Below, piece by piece: positions 61,271 through 64,000 of a stretch of DNA of 64,000 nucleotides. The stretch spans positions 205,129,001 to 205,193,000 of the forward strand of contig NC_092336.1 of NCBI RefSeq assembly GCF_046630445.1. Direction: 5' to 3'. Below the pieces are notes generated by a model. That model had not been told where the DNA came from. It did no database searches and saw only the letters and a program-made list of their open reading frames with translations. This DNA comes from Rutidosis leptorrhynchoides. Its lineage: Eukaryota; Streptophyta; Magnoliopsida; Asterales; Asteraceae. The position numbers and the translations under genes are program-made. Within the stretch, counting starts at the first letter, position 1; each line of letters opens with the position of its first letter.

Positions 61271-63229
61271 ATGGAAGCTAATACAAGTAAGATGATTAGT
61301 TTAAATGGTTCAAATTATCATGTTTGGAAAGGTAAAATGGAGGATCTTCTTTATGTGAAAGATTATTATTTGCCTGTTTTTACTAAGGATAAACCTGAGG
61401 AAAAATCTGATGCTCAATGGAAAATTTTGCATAGACAGGTATGTGGGTATATTCGGCAGTGGGTTGATGATAATGTAGTGAACCATATTACTGGGGAGAC
61501 TGATGCTAAAGCCTTATGGAAAAAGCTTGAGCAGTTATATGAACGAAAGACTGGGAATAACAAGTTGTTCTTAATTAAGCAGATGATGGCTTTGAAGTAC
61601 CATGATGGGACTCCTATTACAGATCACCTAAATGCATATCAGGGCATTATAAATCAGCTTGCAGGTATGGGTATCAAGTTTGAGGATGAGATTCAGGGTC
61701 TCTGGTTACTTGGTACATTACCGGACTCTTGGGAGACTTTTAGGACATCTTTGTCCAACTCTGCACCGAATGGTACTATCACCATGGAATTGGCTAAGGG
61801 TAGTATTTTGAATGAAGAGATGAGAAGAAAGTCACAAGGTTCCTCTTCACAGTCAGATATCTTGGTCACAGAAACGCGGGGGAGAAGTCATAGTAGAGGT
61901 CAGGGTAAAAGAGGCAATCATCGTAGCAGCTCACGCAAAGGCAAATTTGCTAATGTTGAGTGTTATAATTGTCATGAAAAGGGGCACACAAAGTGGTATT
62001 GTCCAAAGTTTAAGAATGAGAAGAAAAAGGCATATGACAAGAATAAACAAAAGAAAAGTGATGGTGGTGATGATGATAAGGTTGAAGTTAACGCTATCAC
62101 AGATGAGTTCTTTGTTTGTATTGATTATGATATGATCAATCTTACTCATGATGACACGAGTTGGATTGTTGATAGTGGTGCTACATGTCATGTTGCAATT
62201 TGTAGAGATCACTTCTCATCTTACACTCCAGGTGACTATGGATTTGCTAGGATGGGTAATGCCGGGTTATCAAAGATCGTTGGTATTGGAGATGTTTGTT
62301 TGAAATTTGACACGGGAATGGAGTTAGTTTTGCATAATGTAAAACATGTTCCGGATATGAGACTTGATGTTATTTCAACAGGCATTCTTGATGATGATGG
62401 TTATTATAACGGTTTTGGTAATGGTATTTGGAAACTAACTCTTGGTTCTATGATAGTGGGAAGAGGCAAGAAAGACTCAAGATTATACATCACGCGTCCA
62501 AAGATCATCCAGAACATTGTTAACGCAGTGGACAATGTTGATTCTACTGAGTTGTGGCATAAAAGACTTGGCCACATGAGTGAAAAGGGGATGTCTATCT
62601 TGTTTAAGAAGAATGTGTTGTCGGGTGTTAGTGATATTAATTTGAGTAAGTGTTCTCACTGTTTGGCAGGGAAACAGACCAGAGTTGCGTTTAAGAGTCA
62701 TTCTCCTTTTCGAATGGAGAACATACTTGATCTAGTTCATTCGGATGTTTGTGGGCCTATGAAGACTAGGACACTTAGTGGATGTTCCTACTTTGTTACA
62801 TTCATCGATGATCATTTCAGGAAGGTGTGGGTTTATACCTTAAAGTCAAAGGATCAAGTATTTGAAAAGTTTAAGGAATTTCATACACTAGTTGAAAGGC
62901 AAACGGGGAAGAAACTCAAGTGTATTCGGACTGATAATGGCGGTGAATACATTGGCAGATTTGATGCTTATTGTAAGGAGAATGGTATTCGACATCAAAA
63001 GACTCCACCAAAGACACCTCAGTTGAATGGCTTAGCAGAGAGGATGAACAGAACTTTGGTTGAGAGAGTTAGATGTTTGCTTTCACATGCAGGGTTGTCC
63101 GATTCCTTTTGGGGTGAGGCTTTAAATACGGCAGTTCATATTATTAATCTAACCCCTTGTGTTCCTTTGCATTTTGATGTTCCTAACAGGGTTTGGAGCG
63201 GCAAAGATGTTTCTTACCGTCATTTATGA
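61271..63229 (+). CDS. Copia gag-pol, first part: gag, zinc knuckle, protease, integrase
   Basis: The ORF begins MEANTSKMISLNGSNYHVWK, the usual start of Tork-type gag (UBN2 family). The zinc knuckle CYNCHEKGHTKWYC is at residues 231-244. The aspartic protease motif is WIVDSGATCHV (active Asp301). The GAG-pre-integrase block LWHKRLGHMSEKGM and the integrase core (HSDVCGPM, TDNGGEY, NGLAERMNRT) follow. These are fused in one polyprotein, as in Tnt1. The pol gene goes on beyond this frame but the copy is broken. Confidence 0.9.
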   Translation: MEANTSKMISLNGSNYHVWKGKMEDLLYVKDYYLPVFTKDKPEEKSDAQWKILHRQVCGYIRQWVDDNVVNHITGETDAKALWKKLEQLYERKTGNNKLFLIKQMMALKYHDGTPITDHLNAYQGIINQLAGMGIKFEDEIQGLWLLGTLPDSWETFRTSLSNSAPNGTITMELAKGSILNEEMRRKSQGSSSQSDILVTETRGRSHSRGQGKRGNHRSSSRKGKFANVECYNCHEKGHTKWYCPKFKNEKKKAYDKNKQKKSDGGDDDKVEVNAITDEFFVCIDYDMINLTHDDTSWIVDSGATCHVAICRDHFSSYTPGDYGFARMGNAGLSKIVGIGDVCLKFDTGMELVLHNVKHVPDMRLDVISTGILDDDGYYNGFGNGIWKLTLGSMIVGRGKKDSRLYITRPKIIQNIVNAVDNVDSTELWHKRLGHMSEKGMSILFKKNVLSGVSDINLSKCSHCLAGKQTRVAFKSHSPFRMENILDLVHSDVCGPMKTRTLSGCSYFVTFIDDHFRKVWVYTLKSKDQVFEKFKEFHTLVERQTGKKLKCIRTDNGGEYIGRFDAYCKENGIRHQKTPPKTPQLNGLAERMNRTLVERVRCLLSHAGLSDSFWGEALNTAVHIINLTPCVPLHFDVPNRVWSGKDVSYRHL

Positions 63230-63286
63230 GTTTTTGGATGTAAAGCTTTTGTTCATGTTCCCAAAGATGAGAGGTCAAAGCTTGAT

Positions 63287-64000
63287 ATGAAGACTGAGCC
63301 ATGTGTATTCCTCGGCTATGGTGAAGATGATTTTGGGTACAGGTTATATGATCCAGTTCAGAAGAAACTTGTACGAAGTCGAGATGTTGTTTTTACAGAA
63401 GATCAGATGTTAAAAGATGTTGAGAAGACAGATTCAGTTCCTCATCCTAGTACTGATCTTGTTGATTTGGATTCAGTTACTCCACAACATGTTGGAGATG
63501 ATGTTCAGAATGATGACCATGGTACTGATGTTGGTGATGCTCCGGAGCAGGTAAAGATTCCAGTACTAGATGTGCCCCCATTTGTCCCACTTAGGCGGTC
63601 TACCCGAGACCGTCATCCTTCTGTTAGATATTCTGCTGATGAGTATGTATTAGTTACTGATGGGGGGAGAGCCAGAATGTTATTCAGAAGCAATGAAAGA
63701 TGAGCATAAGAAAGAGTGGGGTGAAGCTATGCAAGATGAGATGAATTCTTTGCATGAGAACAATACTTATGAGCTGGTGAAGTTACCTAAAGGCAAGAGA
63801 GCTTTGAGAAACAAATGGGTATTCAAAGTGAAGACTGATGAGCTTACTTCACAACCAAGGTACAAAGCTAGGTTAGTTGTTAAAGGATTTAGCCAGAAAA
63901 GAGGTATTGATTTTGATGAGATTTTCTCTCCGGTCGTGAAGATGGGATCTATTCGAGTGGTTCTTGGGTTAGCTGCTAGTCTTGATCTTGAGGTTGAACA
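63287..64000 (+). CDS. Copia pol, continuation into reverse transcriptase (broken, partial)
   Basis: [20 protein letters not shown] is the integrase C-terminal block of copia elements. [19 protein letters not shown] is the usual linker before RT. The end of the window holds the first RT blocks ([20 protein letters not shown]). It is cut by the right edge and is part of the same broken polyprotein. Confidence 0.8.

Larger units (their letters stand above)
60551..64000 (+). mobile_element. Ty1/copia element, Tork/Tnt1-like (5' part, runs off the window)
   Basis: The order is a 5' LTR (about 60551-61225), a tRNA-Met-type primer-binding site, then gag, protease, integrase and the start of reverse transcriptase to the right edge. 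Integrase before RT is the copia order. The coding region has at least one break, so this copy is probably not autonomous. The 3' LTR is outside the window and the left boundary is tentative. Confidence 0.85.

Overview
This is a plant nuclear window, a eudicot and most likely a composite (Asteraceae). The evidence is three plant nuclear genes with plant-type introns (complex I NDUFA9, an SDD1-like subtilase, chloroplast PSB28), an Au-type SINE, and an AT-rich background packed with Athila, Tekay and Tat LTR elements. The family-level guess rests on the general look of the repeats and was not checked by a search.

Bases 1-43.5 kb are a block of nested LTR retrotransposons, read from split LTRs and target duplications. 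Element V (Athila, 3' part, 1-10478) sits in W (Tekay chromovirus, 10479-15754). W sits in the 5' LTR of X (pol-less Tekay-like, 15755-25742). X sits in the 5' LTR of Y (pol-less, 25743-41210), which also received Z (pol-less, 28031-35037, complete with a 5-bp target duplication ATTAG). Y sits in a Tat-like remnant T (41211 to about 43480). The left ends of V, W, X and Y lie outside the window. X, Y and Z keep a primer-binding site, polypurine region and paired LTRs but have lost most or all of pol. Instead they carry a small gag-like ORF (X, Z), a captured fragment of a host poly(A)-binding-protein gene (X, Z), and a pair of potential RNA hairpins whose stems are kept by compensating changes (X, Y, Z).

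Bases 43.6-46.4 kb hold a 189-bp tandem duplication and a LINE derivative that has only ORF1, a poly(A) tail and target repeats. Bases 46.6-49.9 kb are the 12-exon NDUFA9 gene (+). Bases 50-54.5 kb are a cluster of small inverted-repeat elements: two Stowaway-like MITEs, then four foldback elements, three of them lined up and separated only by (TA)n tracts. Three of the four foldbacks carry a telomere-like core. Bases 56.3-58.6 kb are the intronless subtilase (+), tail-to-tail with PSB28 (-, 59045-60389), whose intron holds an Au SINE. From about 60.55 kb to the right edge runs a Ty1/copia element of Tork/Tnt1 type, about 160 bp upstream of the PSB28 start codon.

The host genes act in mitochondrial respiration, extracellular proteolysis linked to epidermal patterning, and photosystem II biogenesis. 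They form a small gene island between retrotransposons and show no functional link to each other. No undescribed coding system stands out. The most novel-looking signals are structural: the conserved RNA hairpin module and captured gene fragment of the pol-less elements, the ORF1-only LINE, and the TA-targeted foldback array.
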